The notes: a model not told the origin generated them from the letters alone. DNA of 64,000 nucleotides from Aplidium turbinatum (GCA_918807975.1 OU964918.1:37494477-37558476), one strand, 5' to 3'. Shown: positions 34,901 through 45,649, numbered from the stretch's first letter. Numbers and translations: made by a program.

Positions 34901-37900
34901 TAATCTCCGGAGCTGACGTAAACCTTAAAAGTCATGTCGACATATTCTTGATGCCCCCCTTATTGAAAATTGTTCTTTGTAATTCCGCTTTGAAGGAGGA
35001 TTACGACTATGAACAAAAGAATAAATTTTAAACTTCATTTTGAATTGAAAAAACATGACGTAATGTCTTCCAACCTTAGTTATATATTTTTTCATTACGT
35101 AACGTCTTGTAGGAATAAATTGAAAATCAGTATGATCACTCAAAATGAAAGCAATGGGACTACGAATTCTCACTAAACCAATCAATCAATGGTCTTGTTG
35201 CACTGAAGATGACAACCTTATATTTCACTGATCCCCGGAGCTGACGTAAACCAGGCATAGATCTGTTGACTCAATGCAAACCCTTTGAAGGTTGGGGGGG
35301 GGGGGGGGGGGCTGTCAATTCAACTTTTTTGTATCAACAGTTGTATCTCTAAAACTACTGAGGCTGCGACTACGAGATTTCTTGACTTTTCCTAACTTTT
35401 ATTCACCTCTATTGAGCTGAAATTTTGAGCGAATAAAGGGTATAAATTGAAAAACATCAGGCATTTCTCAGCACATCCTTTGAAATATTTCATATTCTAT
35501 TGTGAAACATTTTCCCACCAGCTGGATGAAAGTAGCCTAATTAATTTGGCCCATGTCTCGTTAATCCTAACTGTTTCACAGCGTGAAGGGCATTGGCTGT
35601 ATGTAAAATAATGTAAAAAAAATTAATCACAACATTACTATGCACGTTCTTCATTACTCTACCAAAAAATAATGTGTAAACTCACGCTACAAATTACACT
35701 CATAAGTGACTTCAACATTTCAACGTATATGAGCAGTTCTAAAATTCACATAGTTTTAATTTTCGGATATGCTCAGCGTGAATAATTTTACAAAGTGAAT
35801 CCCAAATTTTGAAACCATGCCAAAATAACCGAGATATCACTCCTAAAGCATAAGAAGAATTGACAGCCCCCCCCAAACTGAGCAAGACTCCAGGAGCCCA
35901 ACCTTCTAAGGGTTAAAAGTCATGTCGACTTATTCTTGATGCCCCCCTTATCGAAAATTGTTCTTTGTAGTACCGCTTCGAAGGTGGATTACGACTATGA
36001 ACAAAAGAATAAGTTTTAAACTTCATATTTGTATTGAAAATACATGACGTAATGTCTTTCAACCTTATCACATTTTTTTCATTACGTAATATTTACCACC
36101 ACCAAACCACTTTTGACGATCGAATTTGTTAATTTATTATTCGGTAAAATGTTTAGAAGATGTCACGTCATTACGCTGATTTGAGATATAATTTCATTCA
36201 TGACGTCGTATGGATGAAAAACTTTTACAAGTTTTATGCTCTGCTGAGATTAAAGAAGAAACATAAATGATAAATATTGGAGAAATTGAGTCTCCTTTAC
36301 AACTTAAGAATCGGACAACTCAAAACTGCTAAAACAAAACGTTTTGTTTAAGTGAAAGAATCACTGCAAGCAACCAATGCCAAAATGCGCGCGGAAGAAG
36401 TCATGGGAGTGTGAGGGATCAAAATTTTAACAGGTTGTTATTTTTCTACATCAATGTGACGTTAGTTAAAACTTTAAAAAGTCTATATCTTTGCTTCTGT
36501 AGAAAATCTTTTAATCTACTGTACAATTCAGTCATCAAAGTTTTCCATACTTTTTTTTAAAGAGAGAGCTTTTACCCCCCCCCCCCCCCTTGCAACTTGA
36601 GTTGACTTACTTGAGGTTGGGATCCAAATATTAAAAAAAAAAATATTAATATGTATTAATAAAAAAAAAAAAATTAAAAAGATGATGCCCAAAACATTGG
36701 GGGGGCAGCTGCCCCGCCTGCCCCCCCCTGCCGGCGCCACTGCCTATTAAATTTGCAATACTTACAGTATGTACAACAATAGTTCATATCTTCTCGTTGA
36801 TAAAAACGATTTTAAACTTCTACCAAGCACTTGCTTTCTTACCTCGATACTGGCCCACATCTTCTCCACATCATGACCATGTTCTTCCAGCCACTGGCAC
36901 ACTGTAGCTAACTTTCTTTTACTTCCTGATTCGTCATCTCTGATGAAGTCATCGCTGTTTTTATTGATGGCATAGTTGGTGAGGTGCATGCAGACCTCTT
37001 CCTAAAAGAAATGTTGAAAAATGAACAAAGTCATCATTGAGAGTTCATATGACAGTTCATCATATGGGCATGAACAATGATCACAATATCAATAAAACAG
37101 AACGATGCCTACAAATGTAAAGAAATGCCACTGTCATGAGATACATGAATATTGAGCTTTTTAAAAATATAGTTTCAAGTTCAAGTAAGTTTAGAAAATT
37201 TTATCAACGCATTCTTTGGTATTGTTCCAGGTTCCGGGTATATTAAAAAATAACAATGAGATGTAACTTACTCACAGCAAGAATAGCAATTTGACAAAAG
37301 GTCATACACATTTCGGTTAATCAAAACAATTGAGGAAAATAATATTTTTTGAATGACAGCAACAAGTACATATAACTGAATTTTTTCCATCTAAGTAAAC
37401 TTTATCTTGTTGTATAAATCATGTCTGGAAAAGCTACTCAATGCTTTTAGCAAACAAAAATGACGACTGATCTAAAACAAAAACTTTAATAATTTTATGT
37501 CAAACTTTCAAAACATGACTTAAACAGATGAACACAAATATTTGCTACACAGTGGTCGACCTAAAGAATGAATTATAATTGAAAAGGTTTAACGGAGTAG
37601 TAACATTGAAATGTCTAACCCAGGTAGCATGATTGTCAGACGTGAAAACGATGTAAAATGGTAAATTTTTCTACTTGAGTAATGACGATCCTTTGCTGAC
37701 AACACCAGTTGGCCACACGCGAAAGCACAATTTAATTGAGAAGCAGCGTTTGCAACGTTGAATGGATGTAAAAAAACTGATTTGCGAAAAAAAAACTGAA
37801 AAAAAAACTACGCTCGTTTTCCAAGATTGTAGGATAGAGAAGCTAGGAGAGTTTAGCAAATGAAAGTGAAAATTCGAAACCAAACTTACCAAGTTATGAT

Positions 37901-40900
37901 TGTTCGGTTCTTGGTATTTCTTGGTGGCAAACCTTCCCAGACCTTCTTTGTACATAAATATGCGCAAGGGGTCGCAAGAAGTGACAAGAACATACAGTCG
38001 GAAGTCGAACTTGAATCCATCAATTGTCAAACACTGAAAATATTCGTTTTTTATATTTTTGCACAATTCAAAAAATTGATTGAACGGTTGAAACCAAAAA
38101 ATTATTTCAGAGATCTTTCTTCCGAAAACCGACTACAACCAGTTAATACATGATTGGGCTACACAGGTTTCTGCACAAAATGTTTCCAAGTTGTGTGAGA
38201 GAACATCACAGAGCAGGTACAAACTTTGTGTTTTTATATACTATTACATGATATACAGTATATATGTTTACCTTGTTTAAATACTGTTGGCATATCATAT
38301 GTTCTCCCGGTTTTATGTCTTTGGGATTCTTTGTTAAGAATATTCCTTTTCCCTGACAACCACTTTCTGGCTTGCAGATGAAAGTCTTATTCTTCTTTGA
38401 CCGACAATAGGCTTGAAAATCGCTGTAGCTGTGATGTTTGTTTGAAATTAGTAAGTTTAAGTCTGCACATACAAATGAGAAAAAGCACTTACAATAAAAG
38501 AAAGAACTTGTATTTTCCGGCACCGTGGTTTAATTTTACCTCTCAACAATCTTCATCAAGTGGAAACAAACAATTGAAATCAGTCCCGTTGGTTTCCCAG
38601 GCCTTTACATCAATTACAATATTGAGGATTATTCAAAGAAACGTGCAACAACAAAATCGTATGTGGCAAAGCCGGTTATAACTGGTCCAAACCTGATCAG
38701 ACATGCCCAATTTTTACGGCCATTCACGAACACAAAGGAGAGCTTTATTGAAAACAACTTCTGTTTGAAACAAAATGTAGTTCAATCATCGACATTCGCA
38801 AAAGGAGGGGGGTAAAATATTTTCCAAAGAAAACTTAACATTGGAAAGTAAAACTGCTATAACTTGGCTCGTTTCAGCTCTAAAATCTACTCACTCTGCA
38901 GGAAGGCACCAGGTTTTAGGAAAGCAACTGTATTCTTTTGGGAAAAGTTTATGGAGTCGATTGAGGTTTCTGGCTAGAAAGTCCTTACGACATATCTCAT
39001 TCATACCCGGGAAGTGATTGATTTTCTAAACACATCAAGCAAACATCCTCAGTTGACAGACTCACTGTATCAACCACGGCTATGTTTGCTATGTAAACAT
39101 CGGACGCTCGCATCATGTCACGACTATCAAAGCTGCTTTTGAAACGAACAACGCACATAACCTAACAGGTGGTTTAAATGCTACCAAGTTCGGCTGATTG
39201 TTATTTGAAGTTTTTCCTTAATATTTTGATAAACAAACTCTGCATATTTGATTTAATCATTGTTTTTTTTTATGTGAACACGGAATTCAAACTAGAAAAT
39301 TGAACTAAGCCAAGAGCAAACAAATAGGCTACAAATTAGAAATGAAATTTCGCATTTTGATGTGCATGGATGGTTTGTTAATAGATACGGTATAGGCTAC
39401 TTTCAAAATGAAGTTACTCTTCTTCAACAAAAAGATTTAAACGAACAATATAAAGATGGCATTTAGGACTACTTCAAGAAGACAGTGTCATATTCTGCAT
39501 GAATGATAAATCAAAATCGTCAGTGGACAGCATTGTAATGAAACAATTGCCAACTGGTTTCCACGGTATGGGTGATAACGGTGTCCGACAAATTGTTGGT
39601 AAGCAATTGTTCGTAAAGCAATTGTTCGTAAAACAATTGTTCGTAAAATTAATTCTTCGTATAACAATTCTTCCTAAACCATTTTTTCGTGCATGCAGTT
39701 AAAATTTGATGTATACGAAGAAATGCTTTACGAAGAATTGTTTTATGGATTTCATTTTACGAAAAACAGTTTACGAACAATTGTTTTACGAACAATTGCT
39801 TACGAACAATTTGCCTATAACCGGTGATAACAAGACTCAGCACAGCAATAATTTACTGACAAAGCAAGAACTACGGTACCTGAAATCTTCTCATCTCCAT
39901 CACCCGTTCCAGAGAAACGGAATAATCCGTCCAAAAGATGGTCCATTCCTCATCTTCACCTACCTCTCGCATTCCGTATTTTCTGCTCATTCGTCGAACT
40001 AAAAAAAAGTGCACTAAATTAATAGAAAACAAATGTAATTTCTATCGGTCCATGGAGACCGATCAACAACTGCTACCGAGTGAATGCGAATTACAAAATG
40101 TTCATTACATTAGTCGAGCGGAGGTAGTTGACCAAAACAACCCAAACAAATTAGCTTCAATTTATGGTGAAATCAGAAAAATTGATCATGGCAAGGGGAT
40201 TGATAGACAAGTTCTTTGTTTTGGAAAAGTAAAACTTTTGAAAATTGCTTAAAGTGTTGAAAGGCAACAGACAACAAAATGAGGTTTTCCACAGCGAGTG
40301 CAAGCTTCTTACAAACCGTTCAGTTCTTTTAATTCTCAGATGACAAATGCATAACTTTTGTTTTTTAAGTCATAAACTTGCTTACCACTGTCATATTTGC
40401 AGTTAGAAGTACAGATTCCAATCCATCTGAAATAACATGAGATTGCAGTGCAAACTGGAACAACTTATTAACATTGATATTCCTGAACTCTCAGAAAAGG
40501 AGCGCATCTCATCATAAAAAGTTGTAACATGACTGTAAATAGTAACTTAGCTTCGTTTTTAGCACTAGTTGACACGTTCATCTGATGAAATTGAAAGTAA
40601 AAGCAACAATAAACAGGATGGTTTATTGCTTCACTGACGTTTTGCGCACCATGATAATGCGCATCCTCAGAGCGAATAACATACAAAGTAAAATTTCACA
40701 AGGTTATATACTGCAGTGCGATTGAAGGCAATTGATTGAATTATATATAATTCAATTTCATCAGATGAACGTTGCAACTAGTGCTAGAAACAATAATTGT
40801 CCTGATGAACACCCAAACTTTTCAGTATTAATTTTAGTAACTTAGTTGTTAGCCTACAATTACTAAAACTTCAATGATAGTAGTCAGTCAATAAGTCAGT

Positions 40901-42808
40901 TGATAAAGAATATTATAGTATGGGCTAACCTAAATTTATAAGCAGGCTTTATACCTTAATCAACTACGAACCGGTAGATTTTGCTGAAAATCCAAAATAG
41001 GACTAAATGTAAATTTTGTGAATGAATCCAATGAACAAAGACAAGCTGGCATATGTAAAAGCTTAAAATATCCAGGGAATTTGAACCTAATGAGGTCTTT
41101 CTTCTTTCAAACTCATCCCTACCAAATCAGGACAGCTCAGCCTGATTTATAACTTATAATGTTTTAGATGCATATATATTGCCAATATCATATGGCATAT
41201 CGCTATGTGTAGGCTTTGCAACCTCACCGGGTGATTGAACCATTGCCAACACTCACTTTTTCTTTTTCTTCTTCTTTTTTCTTGAAGGACTGGAACAGGT
41301 AACAGAGGTAGAATCATCTGTTTTCTTAGATAGCAATGGAGGATCTTCACCGAGAACTTCTTCATTTGCATCAGCCTGACCAACCTCATCTTGAATTTGT
41401 GAAGAAATATTCGAAAATTTACCTATAGAAGAGTATTGACTGTCATCAACACACTTCAGAATAACACAAAGCAATAAACTTTGAAAACAATGCTAGTTGT
41501 TAGTTGAATATATTATGAAATTAGACAGGAAAATATTGTTGTGCTTTTACATTCATCAGTCCTATGATAAATATTGCCCTAATCAATTATTTATAATTGC
41601 ATATTTCATGCCGGTTATGATTCTCAATAAGGTACAGGTGGTAGGCTAGGCTATCCAAGTTGATGTTAAATTATAAACTTTTATCAACCATAAAGTTGTT
41701 TTAATTTGAAATGGTAGAACAAGAGTAACAGTTGGAATGCTTGGGAGACAAAAATGAGAAAAAATGATGTACACAGCTTATAATTCAAAAGACATAATTT
41801 CTTTCCTTTAATCTTTACATTCTTTTTAATTATATATTTTAATAAAAATTATTATTATCAGTCAAATAGCATAAGAATCCATACTAAAGTACAGTTCTAA
41901 CTTTCATTTTCTCTTTGTAATAAATGCTAACAACCATCATAATTAAAGAAAAATAAATTACCATTAAACATAAAATACATGTGCTTAAATATTTTAGTAA
42001 ATTTTTATAAAACAAAATCAAAGCACATATGTTATACGGGTATACAATCTGAAAACTTAATATACATTGCTCAAAACTGCAATAATTTTCATGCGACTTT
42101 CTTCAAGAACTTGTTAGAATAAAGGCCTGGGTTAACTTCATTCTGATGACAGGTTGGTTTTATTCTGACAACGATCTTCTGAAGAGAATCAGAAGAAAAG
42201 TAATGCAGTTTCGAGCAATAAACCACTTTTTTCTCATCATCTTCAAATTATGTACCGTATAAAAAAACAAGAAACTATTACTGTAGGCACACATCAATAG
42301 ATGCAACTCCGGCTTCTACAGTTTTTTATTGACAACATACAATGCATAAAAGAAAAAAAATAGTTTTTTGAACAAAGTTGATATTGAAAATAAAACAAAG
42401 CAGATTACCAGAAAGAATTGGATCAGTTTCCAGAGTGGCAGAGCTGATACTTAAATCCTCATCCTCTGCAACACATGAATATGATCCAGCCTTGCGAGGT
42501 GATATGAAGGGTATTTCCGAATCAATAAGAGACTGTGGTTCTTTAGATGAACTTTTAATGGTTGGATGATATAACAGTAATGAAGACTGAATAGCATTTG
42601 TAGTGGAATTGTCTGTTATTTTCACCAGCTCTGAATCTCCTATATTTGCATTTTTACTGCTCTCTGCTAAACTGCGCTCAGACAGAAGGTCAGTTGGTAA
42701 ATCCTCAAGTAAAATTAAACTTGGTTCATTGCTTTTATTCTCGCATTTGATATTGTCTAGTTGTAATTCACTGAGTCCATCACTTAAACGACTTTCATTT
42801 TTTTCCAT
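25228..42808 (-). CDS. TTLL13: Tubulin polyglutamylase, TTLL6/TTLL13 type (15 exons)
   Basis: Adds glutamate side chains to tubulin tails, chiefly on axonemal and other stable microtubules. Exons 1-13 sum to 2214 nt (738 codons) in one frame with matching phases. Order: acidic/Ser-rich N-terminus; polylysine tract before the core; WTDYSVSLERVMEM; KINHFPGM...CRKD; ATP-grasp segments KPESGCQGKGIF, GFKFDFRLYVLVTSCDPLR and MHLTNYAINK; the catalytic end WVLEVNHSPSF; the basic microtubule-binding segment RRVKERL; GGYRRIYPGPGHEKY; and the C-terminal LIRSLGVVEQ motif, which from memory is also in human TTLL13. TTLL6 and TTLL13 are close paralogues, so the symbol stands for the pair. The exact end of exon 14 is unresolved. 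Predicted size is about 1180 residues, longer than human TTLL13 (about 815), mainly through the ends. Introns carry several hAT-type insertions. Confidence 0.92.
26521..27155 (-). CDS. TTLL13: TTLL exon 14 (3-prime end unresolved)
   Basis: Phase-0 start ELYFMRTPNNNQSRN after a weak GAG acceptor. The frame includes KWYNRNWSNKNLTFTGDATN, like the NFNWTGEP segment of TTLL13. This frame closes at a TAA at 26568-26570 with no phase-0 donor before it. A second frame is open from about 26676 to 26521 (DSRVRRFLKSKRQQ, then LTVQPHPAQVQPRFETS) and ends at a GTAGGA donor in phase 0, which fits exon 15. The exon length to that donor (635 nt) is one base off. Either one base is missing or extra here, or an undetected splice exists. 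A true alternative ending is also possible. Confidence 0.6.
27693..27902 (-). CDS. TTLL13: TTLL exon 13: conserved C-terminal motif
   Basis: DEELERISGLLQRDSLIRSL then GVVEQVHRLLH. From memory human TTLL13 has EEELERMKALLQRETLIRSLGIVEQ, so this C-terminal motif supports the TTLL13 side of the pair. Phase 0 to phase 0, donor GTACAG. Confidence 0.94.
28610..28665. repeat. Palindromic element related to 17086-17167
   Basis: GCTGATTCATGGTTTGCAGA faces ATGCAGACGTTAAATCAATG, giving an imperfect palindrome with the same TGATT...GCAGACGTT words as the 17-kb element. It lies in a TTLL intron. Confidence 0.4.
29505..29673 (-). CDS. TTLL13: TTLL exon 12
   Basis: AQREEIRVKQEKREAMLKGR, a charged helix probable from composition, then a Gly/Glu/Lys-rich linker ending PITRQLA. 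Phase 2 to phase 0, donor GTGAGT. Confidence 0.9.
29922..30729. mobile_element. hAT-type element, 808 bp, in a TTLL intron
   Basis: Begins TAGAGATGCAGCAAAC and ends CGGCTTGTATCACTA, an imperfect inverted end. The 8-bp TSD is AAACACAT (29914-29921 and 30730-30737). Subterminal runs of CCGCACCGCA on the left and GCGGC-rich words on the right suit hAT. No transposase is visible. Confidence 0.82.
30803..30991 (-). CDS. TTLL13: TTLL exon 11
   Basis: YENEHLGGYRRIYPGPGHEK then CSLFQTTTAAKAREEAA. It matches the GKYRRIYPGPDTEKY...SLFQETAASKAREE block of TTLL6/13. Phase 2 to phase 2, donor GTAAGC. Confidence 0.94.
31301..31482 (-). CDS. TTLL13: TTLL exon 10: end of catalytic core and basic helix
   Basis: Opens with VNHSPSFHTDAKLDKEVKEG, whose N-H-S-P-S-F is the conserved catalytic end of the glutamylases. 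Then DRKKCLEEDRRRVKERLM, the basic microtubule-binding segment. Phase 0 to phase 2, donor GTAGGT. Confidence 0.96.
32131..32940. mobile_element. hAT element, 810 bp, non-autonomous, in a TTLL intron
   Basis: The ends are CAGTGGTTCTCAACCGGGGT and AGGTTGAGAACCACTG, with perfect 8-bp TSD CCTTAAAT (32123-32130 and 32941-32948). It has no transposase. The ends are of the same broad type as 7926-9210. Confidence 0.93.
33294..33446 (-). CDS. TTLL13: TTLL exon 9: catalytic core
   Basis: DVVIKTLISAHPILKHNYRT then ACFEILGFDVMLDKKLKAW and VLE. The E of FEILGFDVM and the following exon's N complete the metal/ATP site known in this family. Phase 0 to phase 0. The donor reads GAG then GTTATT, which is non-consensus at +3 to +5. 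Confidence 0.93.
33638..33850 (+). repeat. tRNA-derived SINE, second family, copy 2
   Basis: TTGGTTAAGCACTCGGCTTT is tRNA-like around the A box; the B box is poor. The tail GCCTGCATCAGTAGTTTAAA matches the element at 23395-23575. It lies 28 bp outside the 33886-36742 element's TSD. Confidence 0.5.
33941..34759. mobile_element. hAT-type MITE nested in 33886-36742
   Basis: Begins CAGTAGCATAG and ends GGCTACGCCACTG. The 8-bp TSD is GTGCAAGA (33933-33940 and 34760-34767). Its right end and the GAAAATTTTGAAAA word near the left resemble the 704-bp MITEs at 59814 and 60857, so it is probably a distant relative. It inserted about 55 bp inside the host element. Confidence 0.85.
34890..36080. repeat. 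Direct duplication interrupted by an insert
   Basis: 34925-35110 and 35913-36095 are direct copies: TTAAAAGTCATGTCGAC, then TGATGCCCCCCTTAT, then GGATTACGACTATGAACAAA. The boundary word CCGGAGCTGACGTAAACC precedes both. In the second copy it is separated from the rest by an insert (about 35253-35912) whose inner ends CCCTTTGAAGGTTGGG and CCCAACCTTCTAAGGG are inverted. That insert carries an 18-G run at 35294-35311. Confidence 0.7.
36843..37001 (-). CDS. TTLL13: TTLL exon 8
   Basis: EEVCMHLTNYAINKNSDDF then GSKRKLATVCQWLEEHGHDV. HLTNYAINK is the diagnostic TTLL motif. Phase 0 to phase 0, donor GTAAGA. Confidence 0.96.
37890..38033 (-). CDS. TTLL13: TTLL exon 7: ATP-grasp
   Basis: IDGFKFDFRLYVLVTSCDPL then FMYKEGLGRFATKKY. 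The FDFR and SCDP motifs are TTLL signatures. Phase 0 to phase 0, donor GTAAGT. Confidence 0.96.
38272..38422 (-). CDS. TTLL13: TTLL exon 6: ATP-grasp
   Basis: SKKNKTFICKPESGCQGKGI carries the ATP-binding lysine and Gly-rich loop of the TTL ligase fold; GEHMICQQYLNK follows. Phase 2 to phase 0, donor GTAAAC. Confidence 0.96.
38895..39025 (-). CDS. TTLL13: TTLL exon 5
   Basis: KINHFPGMNEICRKDFLARN then FPKTWCLPA, a highly conserved TTLL6/13 block. Phase 0 to phase 2, donor GTGAGT. Confidence 0.95.
39580..39822. mobile_element. Mutator-like MITE, copy 2 (9-bp TSD)
   Basis: Same ends as 550-821 (GGTGTCCGAC and GCCTATAACC), with a different perfect 9-bp TSD GGTGATAAC (39571-39579 and 39823-39831). 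The shared middle contains CGTGCATGCA and TTTGATGTATACGAAGAAAT. It lies in the intron just downstream of TTLL exon 4. Confidence 0.85.
39880..39998 (-). CDS. TTLL13: TTLL exon 4
   Basis: RRMSRKYGMREVGEDEEW then WTDYSVSLERVMEMRRFQ. It matches the start of the TTL core in TTLL6/13 (GEDEEWTLYWTD). The acceptor follows a T-rich tract; donor GTACCG, phase 0. Confidence 0.93.
40386..40426 (-). CDS. TTLL13: TTLL exon 3: 41-nt micro-exon
   Basis: Only 41 nt, encoding WIGICTSNCKYDS; the split codon at its end gives the V of VRRM. It aligns with the INLTNCKYESVRR segment of TTLL6/13. It enters in phase 2 and leaves in phase 1, and both neighbours fit exactly. Confidence 0.9.
40560..40786. mobile_element. 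MITE with TA flanks in a TTLL intron
   Basis: Inverted ends AGCACTAGTTG...TTCATCTGATGAAATTGA and TCAATTTCATCAGATGAA...CAACTAGTGCT (about 35 bp each, mostly matching), flanked by TA on each side. The TA flank suggests a Tc1/mariner-type mobilizer. Non-coding, about 225 bp. Confidence 0.75.
41257..41422 (-). CDS. TTLL13: TTLL exon 2: acidic then polylysine
   Basis: Starts in phase 1 with KFSNISSQIQDEVGQ and ends in a run of lysines (SPSRKKKKKKKK). The basic tract directly precedes the catalytic core, as the Arg/Lys-rich tract does in vertebrate TTLL13. Donor GTGAGT, phase 2. Confidence 0.85.
42409..42808 (-). CDS. TTLL13: TTLL exon 1 (coding)
   Basis: The chosen ATG at 42808 has A at -3 and G at +4. 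An in-frame ATG at 42829 also lies in the exon, in a weaker context. A CAG acceptor at 42837-42839 suggests a further, non-coding upstream exon that I did not find. Encodes MEKNESRLSDGLSELQ and a Ser/Glu/Asp-rich region with no known domain. Ends LSG in phase 1 (donor GTAATC). Confidence 0.78.
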
Positions 42809-43904
42809 GATATTATAAACACTATACATATACTGGCTGAAACTGAAACAAAGGGTATTATACAAAAAGATAACTAAAAAACACAATTTACTAAACAATG
42901 CAAATAGGCTAGAATAGCCTATTTAACATTTTTAATGTATCAAAGCAAGTGATACCAAAACAAAAATATCATATTTTAGTATATCGAATGGTAAGATAAA
43001 ACAACATAATATGCACATATTTGATTTGCATTCCAGATATGATTTGCTTTTCTGATTTCCATCCTTTTTTCTACCACTGCAGAAATAGCAGCAACATTTA
43101 TCAAATGGATGAAAAAGCAAACGCAAAAACAAACAAGGTTTATTGCTTCACTAACATTGCACCTTTCATAGTAAACAGTTCTAATAAATATTCAAACATT
43201 TCAGTATGGTGTTCAGTTTTTCATGGTTTCCCATTATTTATGAAAAATTTATTCACTTCAGAGTGTTTTGAAATAATAAAACTCTGTTTCACAAAGGGGG
43301 AAAGCTGCTTACTCAGGAGTGTGCCACTCCACTTAGAACACTAATCAGAAAATCAACAAAAAGTGTCTTTCTTGTATGAAATAAGCAGAAATTTTACATG
43401 AATTTTAACCTTCTATTTGTATATATTGTACCACATATAATATAACTTTGTTTGCTATCATGGGTAGCACTACAGCACAGAGTATTGTACTTTACTTTAA
43501 ATCATAAAGTTATCGAAATCCTACTACAGCAGTCTACACTACGATAAAGTGAAGTCAGACAGGCAATTGAATACTAAATCTTAATCAGATTGAATTAGAG
43601 TTCAACAAAAACATGACGTTCAGTATATGTCTAAGTTATGACTTTTCATAGTTTACATCAACAAAATTATAGGCACCATCCCATGCACAGACAGTATATA
43701 TAGTACTTTAGCCTTTCTACAAATTTAAACATTTTTATCACACCACAATTGCCAGTTGATGCAATATTATTCAGTTAAAAGTTTTTTTTTTAAATGACCT
43801 GCATCATACAAAGCTTCTACGAAGTCTGCTTTTATGATTGTCTGTCCTTGCCATATTTTAAACTGATTATCCTGTTTCGGTATCAAGAACATTATAACAT
43901 TTGC

Positions 43905-44010
43905 ATTTTGTCACCTCTGTCTTTTTCTAGACCTCTACTATGCTTGGCATATATTGTTTATCATTGTGATGGTCCAAATAAAAACAAACTGATCTATATA
44001 ATTTTTTTAT
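43905..44010. repeat. Dispersed repeat, copy 2
   Basis: TTTTTCTAGACCTCTACTA, then TTGTTTATCATTGTGATGGTC, aligns with the intronic copy at 1995-2125. Strand and family are unknown. Confidence 0.45.
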
Positions 44011-45034
44011 AAAGGGAAACATTACTGCGAACATATGAAGCCAATACTAAAACAAATGAACTGTACATATTAGGCTGCAGCCTGTATCAATTACACTTTG
44101 CTAGTTATTAGTTGAAATAGTTATTAGTACACTTTGCTAGTTATATAAATTACAATACAATAAGACTAGGCTATGCATGCTGTTACTTGGCGCTGATGGC
44201 TGCCATGGCACAAAGATGTCAACAGTCATTATTTGCTAACTTTAAATCTTACTGGTTGGTTATTTGAACAAAATGAGCTTGTAATTTCATTTCAATTACT
44301 TTTAGACCATAGCTGCATGTATACTACTGTAACCTATAACTTTTTTTTTGTACTGTATTTTTCTTTTTTTGTGTGATTTAAATATGGACATTCTTGTCTA
44401 ATATACATAAATAGTAATAATAACAATTAGGTAACATGCAATTTTAGTAAATCTTGTAACACTTCCTTGCCGTTCACTTTAAACATATCATTATGACAAA
44501 AAACAAACTCAAGCACAATTGTTTCACAATCAGGAAAATAAAATAAACTATATCTCATTCATTAGGTATCACTTTGCTGTAAGTTAAATCTTTTTGCAGT
44601 AAGTAAGCACATTTTCTATGCATTTCTGCAATGACTTCATCAGGTCAAACTGCAGTTTAAACTATATTTAGCTCAAATTTTAGGTTAGCTACATTTTAAA
44701 TTTGAGTTTTACTACTCCTAGCTGACACGCTTTAAACAATGTTTGCAACAACAAGCTGTTTAACCAACTGACATATAGTTATGCTACACTTCACAGCAGA
44801 GTAAAGTAGTCTATTAAAAATGAGGCCTTTAAATTAGTATGAAATAATACTTGCAGTTTGCAGTGCCAAAAATCAAAAGCATGTGCAACACAGCACAGAA
44901 ATATTGCTTTTAAATTACTCTTGAAACTAATACATATTGCCACGAAATTATGCAAAAAGAAATGAATTGCTGTTTTTGCAAGTTAAAAATGAATTTCATT
45001 AATATGCTGTTCATGTTCTCTAATTAACAATGCC

Positions 45035-45260
45035 TGATTAAAAAGGGAAGTTGGCTGTGTGACTAAATAGTGAAAACGCCTGCACAATCCTAAAAAGATG
45101 TTGGTTTAAATCTCAGACACTTAATGACAAAATAAATGCAACCAGCTGAGGCAGCTGACTCAATGACTATGACCTTTCGCTGATTCCAACTGGCTGTTGT
45201 GATGCATAATGTGATTCATAGTGTAGTATATATTGTTGCAATAAGTGAAATATAAAACAT
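45035..45260 (+). repeat. Possible tRNA-derived SINE
   Basis: TTGGCTGTGTGACTAAATAG resembles a degraded A box, and GGTTTAAATCTC a degraded B box about 50 bp later. An unrelated body follows. Only the box spacing supports this. Confidence 0.3.
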
Positions 45261-45649
45261 GATGATTACCATCATTTGCTTTTTAAGTTTATCAAGAAAA
45301 AGTAGGTCTACCCTAGTCCTGCTGAGCAGCAGGACTATATTGTATTTTTTTTAAATACAGTAGTACAACATAATAAAGCATTGCCATATCAGCTTTAAAG
45401 TATATGTTGTAGCCTACTTTAAAGCTTCAATGTATTTTGTAGAATTTAACAATTTTTTCATGCAGGCTTTTCATTTAACAACAACTCATGCAACTAAATT
45501 TCTTTCTATGTACGTAAGCCTATCCACTATTATCTTTGTTATAACCTAAAAAGAAGTTAACAAAAACATAATTTTTCTGACTTTACGCAAGATTTGATCA
45601 TTGCTTACTTATGGACAGATACTTTTAGATAGGCTATAAATTTAAAGTT

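Larger units (their letters stand above)
33886..36742. mobile_element. hAT-type element, 2.86 kb, composite, in a TTLL intron
   Basis: The ends are CAGTGGCGCCGCCAG and CTGCCGGCGCCACTG, with perfect 8-bp TSD CCTATTAA (33878-33885 and 36743-36750). I see no transposase. The interior is composite: a second element at 33941-34759, a near-tandem duplication (about 34890-35217 and 35217-36080) and a G/C-run insert at about 35281-35912. It is thus a non-autonomous host for later insertions. Confidence 0.88.
42837..45640. other. TTLL upstream region, no gene recognised
   Basis: AT-rich and low in information. It probably holds the TTLL promoter and a non-coding first exon, but I could not place either. 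Contains the dispersed repeat at 43905-44010 and a possible SINE at 45035-45260. Confidence 0.45.
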
